Positions 36,128 through 47,937 of a stretch of 64,000 nucleotides of DNA are shown in pieces (the first letter of the stretch is position 1; each line of letters begins with the position of its first letter). Where the stretch lies: assembly GCA_037954665.1 (NCBI GenBank), contig JBBMOL010000073.1, positions 1,426,001 to 1,490,000 of the forward strand. The letters are read 5' to 3'. Made by a program: the position numbers and the translations under genes. Below the pieces are notes generated by a model. The model searched no databases. It had not been told where the DNA came from and saw only the letters and a program-made list of their open reading frames with translations. The stretch is from Laguncularia racemosa (Eukaryota; Streptophyta; Magnoliopsida; Myrtales; Combretaceae).

Positions 36128-38131
36128 ACCCCTATCCTTATCATAGTACATAGAAAAAATGAGTCTTACATGTTTGATGATCGAATTGTATGAATGCGTG
36201 CTTTTTTATATGTCATAGGAATGGGATGAGCCATTTAGATCGAGTGATCCCATATTTCTTGCAAAAGTTGGGTGATGCTAGGAATTGCTTGTACTATATT
36301 AATGGTTATATTATATTTAATTTTTAATATTTATTTATTTTTTATTTAATTCATTAATTTTATTTTATTTATAAAAGTGGGACTTTCATTGACTCTCTTA
36401 AATTTCCATCCATAATTAGCATGTTTTAATTTGGATTGATTTATGATAATTAATTTAACAAAGATATTAAATGTATTGATTATATCATGTGATAAAAATA
36501 ATATTAAACATATTTAATTACATAATATACTATTAAAAATTGTACAAAGCCCAATTACCTTGGTTGACCATCCTTAGGCCAATATATTTGCAGGGAGTTA
36601 TGAGAGGTTTGTAATAGTATAATTAATTTGTTAGTTGAGCATAAATAGAAAGAAATCACAGGATATTATAATAGCACTATAAAGAATAATTATTCGAATA
36701 AACAATAATTTGATGACTTAAAAAAATTGTAACAATGAAGAATTAAAAAATTAATGATGAAAAATTAATTTATAAATTAATCAATTATTTAAATTAAAAT
36801 TTCCAAATAAGGTAAACCGTTTACTCTTGGTCTTTTTGTTAGGGGTGCTGGTTCTGTCCCCGACATGATAATATCTGAACATGGTACGCTTCCTTTGGCT
36901 TCTTCTAGGAAGTTTCCTAGTACGGAGCCGCGAAGTTTCTACTGGGCATTTGTAGCACGCCTTTGCAAGTTCGTAGGATTCTTATTATTATTATTTTTCT
37001 TTAAACAAATCATAATTCACAGTTTTATCTTTTATTGCAAGAGAAAACGTCTATTGAGTTTATGGGTGTGGTTGATTGGCAAAACAAGATAGTATAATAT
37101 TAAGATAACAAAATAATATAATTTAAACATATCATATTTGGTATATATAGTATTAAATATGAAGTTTTATGATATAATATATATATATATATAAAAGATG
37201 TAATTTATCAAAAAATTTATGAGTATGGTGTGAAGTTGATTTTAAAAATTTCAAAAATATATTTATTTTATACTATTAAACAAATATAGTAACAAAACAA
37301 TACCTTAGTGTTGAAACCTACTGAATTATAAAATCTATGTTACAATATAGATATTAGATGTCATAGGAAAAATTTCGATTTTAAAGTTTTGGAACATGTA
37401 CTCCAAGCATATGATACAAAATATATTCCCTTAGTGTTTGCGCATGTTAGTCCCAAGACACTTTTATATAAATGAATGAGCTTAATCAATAAAAAACAAT
37501 AATTTGTTATTTATTTATTACATCTCTATTAGCGAGACATTTACAGCAAAAGTCACATGTAAGTAGCATAGGATATTGGTGTTTGAGTGCAGTTGGTCAA
37601 TAGTAAGTCTTCATTGGTATTATATTAATCTTAGAAATGTCTACATATGAGTGAGTATCTAGAGGGGACGAGATCATCGTGGTTAAGGAATACACATTGG
37701 TTAAGGAATTGGGATCGAGAAAGATATACACATGGAAACCTTTTACATCGATAATTGGAGTGTATTGCATTCGAGCATCTTTACTTCATTCCCTTAGGAG
37801 CTGATGTGATAAATCTTTAGATCTAAGGTTGTTGTACATTGAACATGTGGATCATCATGCTTTAATACTAGTGAGATTTACTTATTCATAAATCATTATG
37901 AATTAGGTCATTAGATATGAGTCAAATCACTCATGAGTGGTAGTGAGTAGTCAAAATGGAATCATTTCCATCTCCATTGGGGTGATTGTAAATCCTAAAC
38001 TACTTAATCATACATAAATGACTCATAAGCTAATGGCTATGATAAATTTTATCGCATGTAAGTTGTTAACAAACTAAACAAAGAATCAAATTTGTGATAA
38101 TGCATTATAGAAAAAATTGATTTAAGATGTC
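36128..38131. other. intergenic, no gene recognised
   Basis: AT-rich, with a (TA)n run at about 37171-37192 and a less AT-rich stretch at 36840-37000 containing a 75-codon open frame without recognisable features. The 37.4-38.1 kb part has the texture of an old LTR but no boundary. Confidence 0.5.
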
Positions 38132-38136
38132 AAAAC

Positions 38137-38762
38137 TGATATGAACTTTGTTAACCTGTGCCAAAACGTGAGATCAATTTGAAACTTGAATAATCATTGA
38201 TCGATCATGAACGAAGGGAAAACCGCGACTTGTTGCTTATAGAAAAGCAAGAAACTTAGTATGATGTTTACACCACAATCGGGATAGAATACTGATTGAT
38301 AAGTAATGTTATGAACGCTACTGAATGATTTCGATAAGTTCGAAATTCTTCAAAAATAGAAGAAAAGGGTATAAAAAAGTTTTTTTTTTTTTTTTTTACA
38401 ATGGAGTTCTTGAGGACTATTTATAGTCTCCACACAAAATACAAAAAAACATATAAAACCCACCGACTTACTTTTCTCCTAATCTAGCACTTAAAGCCGG
38501 TGGCTTAAATGCCCTTTGAACCGTTGTATGGAGTAAGTCGGCCACTTAGGCCGACGACTTACTTTGCCGGTCTTCCATGCATTTCTACACCGGCCACTTT
38601 AGGCCAGTGACCTTCTTTCAAAGCCGGCCACTTATGCCGGCGGTCTTCAATACTCTTGAAGCTATCAGCCTTTGATTCCACTCCCGACTTCTATCCTTAT
38701 GATCCGCACTTCGAATATTCCAGTACTCTTTGTTCCCAATTCCTTATCTTGTCCTTGATCAT
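38137..38762 (-). repeat. 3' LTR of outer element, distal part
   Basis: Matches 48673-49300 of the other LTR, including the TATA box on the minus strand (TATAAATA, complement of 38418-38425) and the block of CCGGCCACTT-like repeats. It continues after the nested insertion at 45892-45925, so the LTR is about 660 bp without the insertion. Confidence 0.8.
38757..38762. other. target site duplication of nested element, left copy
   Basis: GATCAT at 38757-38762 and again at 45886-45891. The uninterrupted outer LTR reads CCTTAATCATCCTTGG at about 49330, which confirms that one copy is the original site. Confidence 0.75.
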
Positions 38763-40488
38763 TGATAGAGCCATTTTATATTCAATCTTTATAGTATAAA
38801 TCGTGTTAAATTATTATTGATTTTATAGAAATCATAAGGAAATGGTACTTTAATTCTATCATCGTGATAAATCAGGTTAAATGGAGTCAAGGATGCCAAT
38901 TCAAGTAAATTAGAGAAGTCATCTACAACTTGGTTCAAAGACAAGGATTTACACTGCCGGAGGGAAGTACATGGGCGTGTAATTGAAGTACACGGCCGTG
39001 TACTTGGTTTTGAATCAATAGGAAGATATACGGTTGAAGTATACAGCCATGTATCGAAAGCACGGTTTGAGGCACGGCCATGGTGCAAACCGTGTTACAC
39101 ACTGGACAAGAAGGCGGAAATGAGGACTTTGAACAGAGAGAGACACGTCTTAGGGCACGACCGTGGTGGAAGCCGTGGGATAAACTGTGCTTGGAGCCGT
39201 GGTGGAAGCTAGACGTGCCAAGGAGAAGAAAGTGTGGAACATCAACCAGATGAAGGCACAGCTTGAAATCTAGCCATGGATGTAACCGTGGTACACACTG
39301 GACACAGATGAAAACTTGAAGATTATGCACAGATGAAGGCACGGCTTGAAATCTGGCCGTGTGTGTAACCGTGGTTCACACTGGGCGTGGATGAAGACTT
39401 GAAGAATATGCACAGAGGATGGCACGGCTTGACCTACGGCCGTGTGATGGGGCGTGCCAGGCAGACGAATCTTCACTTCTCGAAATCTACTTGGAAAATG
39501 AAAGATATTTTCGTATCTTGCTAGCAAAAGATCACATGCCATCTCCCTAACAATATAAATAGAACCAACCCTAGAGGGTTAAGACAACTTTTGAATCTTT
39601 GGATCTTGAAGAACCTTGGATCATCTTGGAGGCAGAGCCGGCCACCGGGTTCATCATGTCTTTACTTTTTATTTTCGTTTTATTGATGAACATGTGTAGC
39701 TAAGCTACTTTTCTAGCCAAAGGGTCATAGATGTTTAATTCTCCACGAATTGTGAGGTCTAATTGACTTGTATTTATTCTATTCTTTGCTTTCGGGTATT
39801 CATATATCTTTTAATCGTTTTGTCATTATTATCTTTGTTGATTGGTATGAATAAAGCTCTTCTACTCAATTAGCAAGTTAATATATTGTCAACTAGCACG
39901 TCAAATCCGTAATTGTTTGATTGTTCTAGTCTTAGTGACGCAATAACATGTTTGGTTATAAAAGAGATGATCGAATTCATGTTATGGAGGTGTGTGATCA
40001 TGTTTAAATAGGTTATCTTATAATCTACTAGCATGAATTGGTGGTCTCTCTAGATCTTAATGCTATTGATAGATTAAATCCTAAGCGCTTGTCTAGGGTT
40101 GTTTAATCAATAAGAGAAATAATTCAAAGCGCTTGTCGGAGGTTATCGAGGAAGTAAGGAGAGATAGGTTGTTAGAGCTTGTTAATAACCATAACCAGTT
40201 TATCTAGAACTAAGAATAGAGAATATTTGCATCGATGATCAATTCCTTGAATTAAACTATCTTGATTCCTTTGGCTAGGCTTTTATTAATATCCGATTTT
40301 CTTATCTTGTTTTACTTCATTTTGATTCACAAACAAAACCCCCGATTTTTCTTTTCCTTTTATTCTCCTTGAATAGAAATAAGTTTAACCAATCTCTGTG
40401 GATTCGACCCTACTCACCACTATATGCAAATCATATAATTGTCTAGAGTAGGTTTTATTTTTGTTGGATTCGACACCCATCAAATTTT
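38763..40488 (+). repeat. 5' LTR of nested Athila-like element
   Basis: Begins TGATAGAGCC and runs to CCCATCAAATTTT. It has a TATA box at 39554-39561 and several copies of a CACGGCCGTG-type palindrome at 38970-39460. The 3' LTR lacks 18 bp present here near 39705-39722. Confidence 0.85.
39554..39561 (+). promoter_or_regulatory. TATA box of nested element LTR
   Basis: TATAAATA followed by GAACC. The same sequence occurs in the other LTR at 44946-44953. Confidence 0.65.
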
Positions 40489-40505
40489 GGCGCCGTTGCC
40501 GGGGA
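40488..40505 (+). other. primer binding site, tRNA-Asp
   Basis: TGGCGCCGTTGCCGGGGA is complementary to the 3' end of plant tRNA-Asp including its CCA. It lies directly inside the 5' LTR; the first T overlaps the LTR edge as drawn. Confidence 0.8.
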
Positions 40506-40533
40506 TTGGTGTCAAATTTATTTCTATTCTTGT

Positions 40534-42789
40534 ATGACTCGTTCTTCTCAGACAGGTGAACTAACTTATAATCCGGAGAATGAGAAGACTCTAAAGAGGT
40601 TGCGACAAGAAGCTAGATCATCCACTAGACCGAACTTAGTATCGAACTTGTCTGATTCTGAAAAAGAGGACGACATGGCAAATCTCGAGAGAACCTTAAG
40701 GGAGTTGGCTGCACCGGATGTGAATCAACAACCACTTTGTATTCACTATCCCGAACTAGCTGTGGAATTCGAATTGAAATCTGGGTTGATACATCTGCTA
40801 CCTACATTTCATGGTCTTGAGAATGAAGATCCTCATAAGCATTTGAAAGAGTTCCATATAGTGTGTTCTAGTATGAGGCCGCAAGGAATAACCGACGATC
40901 AAATCAAGCTATGTGCTTTTCCATTTTCTTTAAGTACTAAAGCTAAAGATTGGTTGTTTTATTTGCCTCCAGGTTCTATCACCACTTGGACAGATATGGT
41001 AAGACTCTTTTTGGACAAATTCTTCCCCGCATCCAGAGCCGCTGGTATAAGAAGAGAAATTTGTGGTATAAAACAAAGGGACACCGAGACTCCTCATGAA
41101 TATTGGGAGAGGTTCAAGCAACTGTGTGCAAGCTGCCCACAACATGGGATATCTGAACAACTCCTCATCCAATATCTCTACGAAGGCCTACTTCCGATGG
41201 AAAGAAAGATGATGGATGCTGCAAGTGGAGGCGCCATAATAAACAAAACCCCTGGTCAAGTTAGGGAATTGATCTCCATTATGGCTTCCAATTAGCAACA
41301 ATTTGGGTATAGGCATGATGCATCTTCAAGGAAGGTAAATGAGGTAAGTGTGTCTAACGTTGAACATCAAATTTCTAATCTTACCTCCCTTGTGCAGCAG
41401 CTAGCTCTTGGAAAAACGCAGCAGGTGAAGGCTTGTGGAATTTGTGCTGCTCCTAGTCATCCGACCGACATGTGCCCCACATTGCAAGATGACAGTCATG
41501 AATACGCCAATGCTGTAGGCGGATTTCCAGGACAACCGCAAAGGAAGTATGACCCCTACTCGAATACTTACAATCCTGGATGGAGGGATCATCCTAACTT
41601 CCGATATGGCAATAACCCTCAACATGTCCAACAATTCCAGCCAAAGCCATCACACCACGTACCCCAAGCTCCTTCCACTTCAGGTATGCCCCTTGAGGAT
41701 ATTGTTAAGTCTCTAGCTGTGAATACCAAACAATTTCAGGAGGAAACAAAGCAAAGCATTCAAAACTTGGAGAATCAGGTAAGCCAACTTGCTTCAGTCG
41801 TAAACAGGTTAGAAACTCAAGGTAAGTTACCTTCTCAAACTATTACAAACCCGAAGCAAAGCGTTAATGCAATTACCTTGAGAAGTGGAACATAATTGCA
41901 GGGATCAAATAAGAAAGGAAATCCATCTAATCTTGAGGAAGAGACCAAGAAAGAGACTTCGACTCCGAGCCAGCAGGGCGACCAGATTAGCAAATCTTTA
42001 GTTGAGCCATCGAAGGTCACATTGATACCACCTCCTTTCCCCTCCAGATTAGGGAAATCCAAGAAGGAAGCGGAAGAAAAAGAGATTCTGGAAACGTTTC
42101 GTAAAGTCGAGGTAAATATTCCTTTACTTGATGCAATTAAGCAAATACCGCGCTATGCTAGATTCCTTAAGGACTTGTGCACTAACAAAAGGAAGCTGAA
42201 AGGCAATGAAAAGATTAGTGTGAGTGAAAATGTTTCAGCTATTATTCAGAAGAAGCTTCCTCCTAAATGTAAGGACCCAGGTATGTTCGCCATTCCTTGC
42301 AAAATAGGTAGTCTTGGAATCGCTAAAGCCATGTGTGATCTAGGAGCTTCTATCAATGTCATGCCTTTGTCTGTTTATTAACGTTTAAATGTTGGTCCTT
42401 TAAAGGAAACGGGTATTATTGTTCAACTTGCTGTTAGGTCCAATGTTTATCCTGAGGGAGTTCTAGAGGATGTTTTAGTTCAAGTCAATGGGTTGGTTTT
42501 TCCTGCTGATTTTTATGTGCTTGACATGGACGATAGTGATTCTCATACTTCATCACTGATATTACTAAGGCGACCATTCCTTAAGACTTCTAAAACGAAA
42601 ATCGATGTAAATGATGGCACCCTCACTATGGAATTTGATGGTGAAGTGATTAAATTTAACATTTATGATGCCATGAAACATCTTAACGATATCTCTCCTG
42701 TTTTTGTTACGGATGCTATTAACCCATCACCACAGGCACCAAAGCTGGAATCAAAATCCTTATCCGAATATTTAGCCAGGAACGTCTAG
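40534..42789 (+). pseudogene. gag-protease reading frame with three in-frame stops
   Basis: One continuous frame of 752 codons broken only by TAG at 41293, TAA at 41893 and TAA at 42379; there is no frameshift. Residues about 95-250 form a retrotransposon gag domain (core WTDMVRLFLDKFFP, then YLYEGLLP). Next come a coiled region, a zinc knuckle C-x2-C-x4-H-x4-C at about 41431-41472 and a basic linker. The aspartic protease has IPCKIGS, the active-site motif DLGAS (about 42340) and a flap region to 42780. All three stops fall where family members usually have glutamine. The protein would package RNA and cleave itself, but cannot copy DNA. Confidence 0.85.
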
Positions 42790-44140
42790 CCAAAGACGTT
42801 AAAGAAAGGCGCTTCATGGGAGGCAAACCATGTCAAAAAAAAAAAAAAGTTTTGTTTTGCATTAGTTTTGGTTTGTTTTAGTTTGTTTTGATTTTAGTGT
42901 AGTTTTGAACTCTTTGGATTAGCTGCAGCAAGGATACACATAATCAGATGACACTTTCTAGAGCTTAAGGGGAAAACTCCAATACCAGGGAAGTACCAGT
43001 ATTTCCTTTCTCTTATTCTCTAATGTTCCTTGAGTTGTTAATTCCTTTTCAATTGTGCTAAATTAGGAACAGTGAGGACACTGTTCAAGCTAAGAGTGGG
43101 GGAGAGGATAATAAATTATAGAGAATAGAGAATTGATCCATACTTTGAATGTTTGTCCTTAAGCAATTTTAAGCCAAATTTTTTCAAAATTATCATGAAA
43201 TCTAGAGATTGTACTAAATGTTGTAATAAGCATCTACAAAATGTGAAATTGACTTGTTCAAATGTTTTACTCACCCACTGCTGTGATTAGAATACATGGT
43301 TAAAATTAAGTAGTGAAATCTTTAAGAAACAAATTTACCTTGTATTTAGCTTTAGAATTGGAAGTCTAAGAGTAAGTCGAGTCCCTAAGTGAAAAATAAA
43401 CAAGTTTACTTCTAGGTTATATTAGCTACTGTATACTCTTTGAAGTTGATTGTAAAGCAATCATAACACTTAGTGAAAAAAAAAAAATCAATCAAGCATA
43501 GCCATTACTCCAATGATTCAACTAATTGAGTTAAGAGTATTCAAACTTGAATGTTAGAGTGAGGAAGAGTCCGTAGGGGTATCTCAAAACCCGGTCACTT
43601 GAGTGATGAGCTCGGGATGTTGCCGACTCAATGAACTCACTATAACGATAAGGGCGAAAAAGGCAAAAGTTCATGAAAAGAAGCGGGCAAAAACCCGTCA
43701 AAATAGATGCTTGAATAAATCAAAAGAACATGAATGTAAACATTCATTGAATAAAACAAAGATGTATAAAAGGAAGAATATCTAGCAAAGAGCTTATACC
43801 ATATGCTTTTACTTTATACTGCAAGGATTATATGCTTGATAATATCCAATGAAGTTTAATTGGGTGTTTTTCCTTAGTGGATTAAGTATTTACTTTTGGA
43901 ATAAAAATTCTTTTGCTAAACATGAGGATTAAAGTTTGTTTTGTTTAGATTAGCTATTGAATTTTTTCCATAGTAATTTGATCACAGGAAACCGATTGGG
44001 TTGAAGTAGTAGACATTAAAACTACAAGTCATGAATTACAAATGAATAGATGCTTGGAATGATAAAAAGAAAGTTTGTATAATCTATGACAGATTTCTCA
44101 ATTGATTTGATGCAATTGCTTGAGGATAAGCAAGAGTTTA
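42790..44140 (+). other. non-coding 3' part of nested element
   Basis: No reverse transcriptase, integrase or envelope-like frame is recognisable. It contains a second purine-rich tract, AGAGTGGGGGAGAGGATAA, near 43085. The longest open frame (43603-43785, 60 codons, Lys-rich) has no recognisable domain. Confidence 0.65.
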
Positions 44141-44154
44141 AGTGTGGGGGAATT
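44141..44154 (+). other. polypurine tract of nested element
   Basis: AGTGTGGGGGAATT directly before the 3' LTR. Confidence 0.75.
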
Positions 44155-45885
44155 TGATAGAGCCATTTTATACTCAATCTTTATAGTATAAATCGTGTTA
44201 AATTATTATTGATTTTATAGAAATCATAAGGAAATGGTACTTTAATTCTATCATTGTGATAAATCAGGTTAAATGGAGTCAAGGATGCCAATTCAAGTAA
44301 ATTAGAGAAGTCATCTACAACTTGGTTCAAAGACAAGGATTTACATCGCCGGAGGGAAGTACAAGGGCGTGTAATTGAAGTACACGGCCGTGTACTTGGT
44401 TTTGAATCAATAGGAAGATACACGGTTGAAGTACACGGCCGTGTATCGGAAGCACGGTTTGAGGCACGGCCATGGTGCAAACCGTGCTACACACTGGACA
44501 AGAAGGCGGAAATGAGGACTTTGAACAGAGAGAGACACGTCTTAGGGCACGGCCGTGGTGGAAGCCGTGGGATAAACCGTGCTTGGAGCCGTGGTGGAAG
44601 CTAGACGTGCCAAGGAGAAGAAAGTGTGGAACATCAACCAGATGAAGGCACGGCTTGAAATCTAGCCGTGGATATAATCGTGGTACACATTGGACACGGA
44701 TGAAGACTTGAAGATTATGCACAGATGAAGGCACGGCTTGAAATCTGGCCGTGTGTGTAACCGTGGTTCACACTGGGCGCGGATGAAGACTTGAAGAATA
44801 TGCACAGAGGATGGTACGACTTGACCCACGACCGTGTGATGGGGCGTGCCAGGCAGACGAATCTTCACTTCTCGAAATCTACTTAGAAAATGAAAGATAT
44901 TTTCGTATCTTGCTAGCAAAAGATCACATGCCATCTCCCTAACAATATAAATAGAACCAACCCTAGAGGGTTAGGACAACTTTTGAATCTTTGGATCTTG
45001 AAGAACCTTGGATCATCTTGGAGGTAGAGCCGGCCACCGGGTTCATCATGTCTTTACTTTTTATTTTCGTTTTATTGATGAACATGTGTAGCTAAGGGTC
45101 ATAGATGTTTAATTCTCCACGAATTGTGAGGTCTAATTAACTTGTATTTATTCTATTCTTTGCTTTCGGGTATTCATATATCTTCTAATCGTTTTGTCAT
45201 TATTATCTTTGTTGATTGGTATGAATAGAGCTCTTCTACTCAATTAGCAAGTTAATATATTGTCAACTAGCACGTCAAATCCGTAATTGTTTGATTGTTC
45301 TAGTCTTAGTGACGCAATAACATGTTTGGTTATAAAAGAGATGATCGAATTCATGTTATGGAGGTGTGTGATCATGTTTAAATAGGTTATCTTATAATCT
45401 ACTGGCATGAATTGGTGGTCTCTCTAGATCTTAATGCTATTGATAGATTAAATCCTAAGCGCTTGTCTAGGGTTGTTTAATCAATAAGAGAAATAATTCA
45501 AAGCGCTTGTCGGAGGTTATCGAGGAAGTAAGGAGAGATAGATTGTTAGAGCTTGTTAATAACCATAACCAGTTTATCTAGAACTAAGAATAGAGAACAT
45601 TTGCATCGATGATCAATTCCTTAAATTAAATTATCTTGATTCCTTTGGCTAGGCTTTTATTAATATCCGATTTTCTTATCTTGTTTTACTTCATTTTGAT
45701 TCACAAACAAACCCCCCCCCCCCCCCCCCCCCCCCCCTCCATTTTTCTTTTCCCTTTTATTCTCCTTGAATAGAAATAAGTTTAACCAATCTCTGTGGAT
45801 TCGACCTTACTCACCACTATATGCAAATCATATAATTGTCTAGAGTAGGTTTTATTTTTGTTGGATTCGACACCCATCAAATTTT
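44155..45885 (+). repeat. 3' LTR of nested Athila-like element
   Basis: Near-copy of 38763-40488. Differences seen include an 18-bp deletion at about 45097, scattered substitutions and expansion of a C5 run to C26 at 45712-45737. Confidence 0.85.
45712..45737. repeat. 26-nt poly-C tract
   Basis: Uninterrupted C26 in the 3' LTR of the nested element. The 5' LTR has only five C at the same place (about 40339-40343). Confidence 0.95.
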
Positions 45886-45925
45886 GATCATCCTTGGACC
45901 AATCCTCCTAATGTGATCTTCATCA

Positions 45926-45940
45926 TTCCCCTCTTCTTGA
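45926..45940 (-). other. polypurine tract of outer element
   Basis: On the minus strand TCAAGAAGAGGGGAA lies directly before the LTR start TGATGAAG at 45925. It overlaps the last codons of the integrase tail. Confidence 0.65.
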
Positions 45941-46400
45941 AAATGATTTGTTCTCAAATCGTCACCTGCATTAAACCGACTCAAATCAGTAATATTAAAA
46001 TTAGCACTAGTTGGATACGTACCTGGCAATTCCAATATGTAAATGTGATCATTGATGCACTCAAGGATTTGGAATGGACCCTTACCTCTTAGAAACTGCT
46101 TTGATCGTCCTTATGCTGGAAACCGCTTATGACTTATGTCCACCTACACCTAACCTCCGAGTTTAAATAGAACTTAACGATGGCCTTGGGTAGTTTTTTT
46201 AGCAATCTACTTCTTCTGCCGCTCAATATTGAGCTTGGCCTTTTCATGTGTCTCCACATATTTCTTTGTTCATGCAAATAGAGAATTCTTGACCTCGTTA
46301 AGTCTCTCATTAGGATTTTCTTTCCACTCTATTTTTGTCTCAGTCCTCAATCTTTTTGTCCTCTTTTCTTTTTTTTCTCTACAATATTACTAAACTTATT
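45930..46400 (-). pseudogene. integrase C-terminal remnant, outer element
   Basis: Minus-strand translation gives GPFQILECINDHIYILELPG and then NFNITDLSRF and EEGNDE. This is the usual end of a Ty3/gypsy polyprotein (GPF-x-V/I-L motif, DLSPF-type tail). Upstream pieces read KRFPA and SLFA-TKKYVETHEKAKLNIE, with in-frame stops. It joins the protease region directly; reverse transcriptase, RNase H and the integrase catalytic core are not present between them. Confidence 0.7.
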
Positions 46401-46408
46401 TCTACCAC

Positions 46409-46910
46409 TCACTCTCGTTTGTTCTCCTCTTTTTCTTCTGCAATAGTACTCATTTTCTTTTGCCCTCTCTCTTTTTGTATTCTCATTTGATCTTCATAAA
46501 CCTCACTAAGTTTCAAAAGATAGAGAGTAACAAACTTTTGATCATGTACAAATGAATACTTGTTGGTGAATCTATCATGTTTCACCTGTTTGTCAAACTG
46601 CCATGGCCTTCCTAGTAACAAGTGTGTAGCTTGCATTGGAATTAGATTACATAGTATTTCATCCCCATACTTCCCAATGCTAAAAGAAATCAGCACCTAT
46701 TTTGTAACTTTGACTTCACCACTATTGTTCAGCCATTGCAATTTGTAAGGACAAGAATGTTTAATTGTACGAAGCCCCTACTTTTCCACCATGGTTGTGC
46801 TAGCAGCATTTATACAACTCCCATAATCTATAATCACACTACATACCTTATTTTGAACTAGGCATCTAGTATGAAAGATATTCTCCAGTTGCACATTTTC
46901 CTTTCCTATA
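46409..46910 (-). pseudogene. retroviral-type aspartic protease remnant, outer element
   Basis: The minus strand reads CSVIIDYGSC (near 46820) at the active site, where the family usually has DGGSC, so the glycine after Asp is Tyr. Further down, LIPMQATHLLLGRPWQFDKQ is the conserved C-terminal part. It is broken by stops and no longer fused in frame to gag. The open part is 46696-46409 and ends in a Glu/Lys-rich tail. Confidence 0.65.
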
Positions 46911-47043
46911 ACCTACATAGTCAAAAATCTCCTAGCTACTAACAACTCCCCCTACATAGCATACTCCTTTCCATCAACATCCTCTAGTGGTGGCATAAAC
47001 TCATGATCTGAGTCACTGTCAGTCTCAATCTCACCATTATCCC

Positions 47044-47937
47044 TTAGCATCATAACTCGTCTATTAGGACATTGACTAGCTACATGTCCTCTACCCTAGC
47101 ATTTAAAATATTTAATATCTTGATTCTTAGAAGTAGAAGGACCAATTTACCTCTAGTCCCATGAGATACTAAGTTTGATGTTTGTTCTAGTTTGGAATGT
47201 AGCCATTTCTCTTCTTTCTCCCCTGTGTCAACCCTCCAATTAAAAGAACTCTGTATGGCACGTGTGGTACTATTACTCTTCCTCCTGAGTTGCTTTTCAA
47301 CTTTAATGGCCATATGAACCATATCCTCCAATTCCACATAATGCTGCAACTCTACCGCATGCTGGATCTCCCTATTCAATCTCGCTAGAAATCTAGCCAT
47401 AATTGCCTCGCGGTCCTCTTCAATATTTGCCTTGATCATGATAACCTCCATCTCCTTATGATACTCCTCTACACTACTATTGCCTTGCTTAAGAGTTTGT
47501 AATTTGTTGTACAATTCCCTATAATAGTATGTAGGTACAAATTGTTTTCTCATGACCTTCTTCATCTCCTCCCATGTGCCTACTGGTGGTTCCTTATTCC
47601 TCCTCCTATTAAAAAAAAGTTGATCCCGCCAAACAATTGCATAATCAGAAAATTTAATGGCATCAAGTTTTACCTTTTTGGCTTCAGCATAGTTATGGCA
47701 CTCAAAAATCATCTCTACCTTCTTCTCCCACTCCAGATACACCTCAGGGTCATTTTTCCTTTGGAAGGAAGGGATTTTCATCTTCATGTTCCCTAGACTG
47801 CTATCTTCTTCATGCCTAGCTCCTTTACTTCTCCCTACATTCCTCCTGTAACCCATAAAAGAGTCCTGATTAGATTCAGTTGCAGACCTTTCTTTACCCC
47901 ACTCATCTTCCTCTATGTGCACTACCCTTCTTGGCAT
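47044..47937 (-). pseudogene. gag remnant with damaged zinc knuckle, outer element
   Basis: An open frame of 285 codons (47937-47080) contains a gag domain: MKIPSFQRKNDPEVYLEWEK, then FVPTYYYRELYNKLQTLKQG and a spacer with VELEDMVHMAIKVEKQL. A frameshift near 47140 moves the end of gag to another frame, where YFKC, a stop, and GRGHVASQCPNRR can be read. The zinc knuckle has therefore lost its first Cys and gained a stop. It is similar in type to the gag at 57.7-58.7 kb. Confidence 0.75.

Larger units (their letters stand above)
38763..45885 (+). mobile_element. Athila-like gag-protease LTR element nested in the outer LTR
   Basis: Two LTRs of about 1.73 kb, highly similar by eye (38763-40488 and 44155-45885), a tRNA-Asp primer site at 40488, one gag-protease reading frame (40534-42789) and a polypurine tract at 44141. 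The 1.36 kb between the frame and the 3' LTR has no coding sequence, so reverse transcriptase, RNase H and integrase are absent. The gag, the DLGAS protease motif and the primer site point to the Athila/Tat side of Ty3/gypsy. High LTR similarity and a clean target duplication make it the youngest large insertion in the window. Confidence 0.85.

Noticed and set aside
38789..39542. Minus-strand open frames of 90-135 codons, repeated at 44181-44934
   Set aside because: Identical in position within both LTRs of the nested element and antisense to its transcript; long only because the region is GC-richer.
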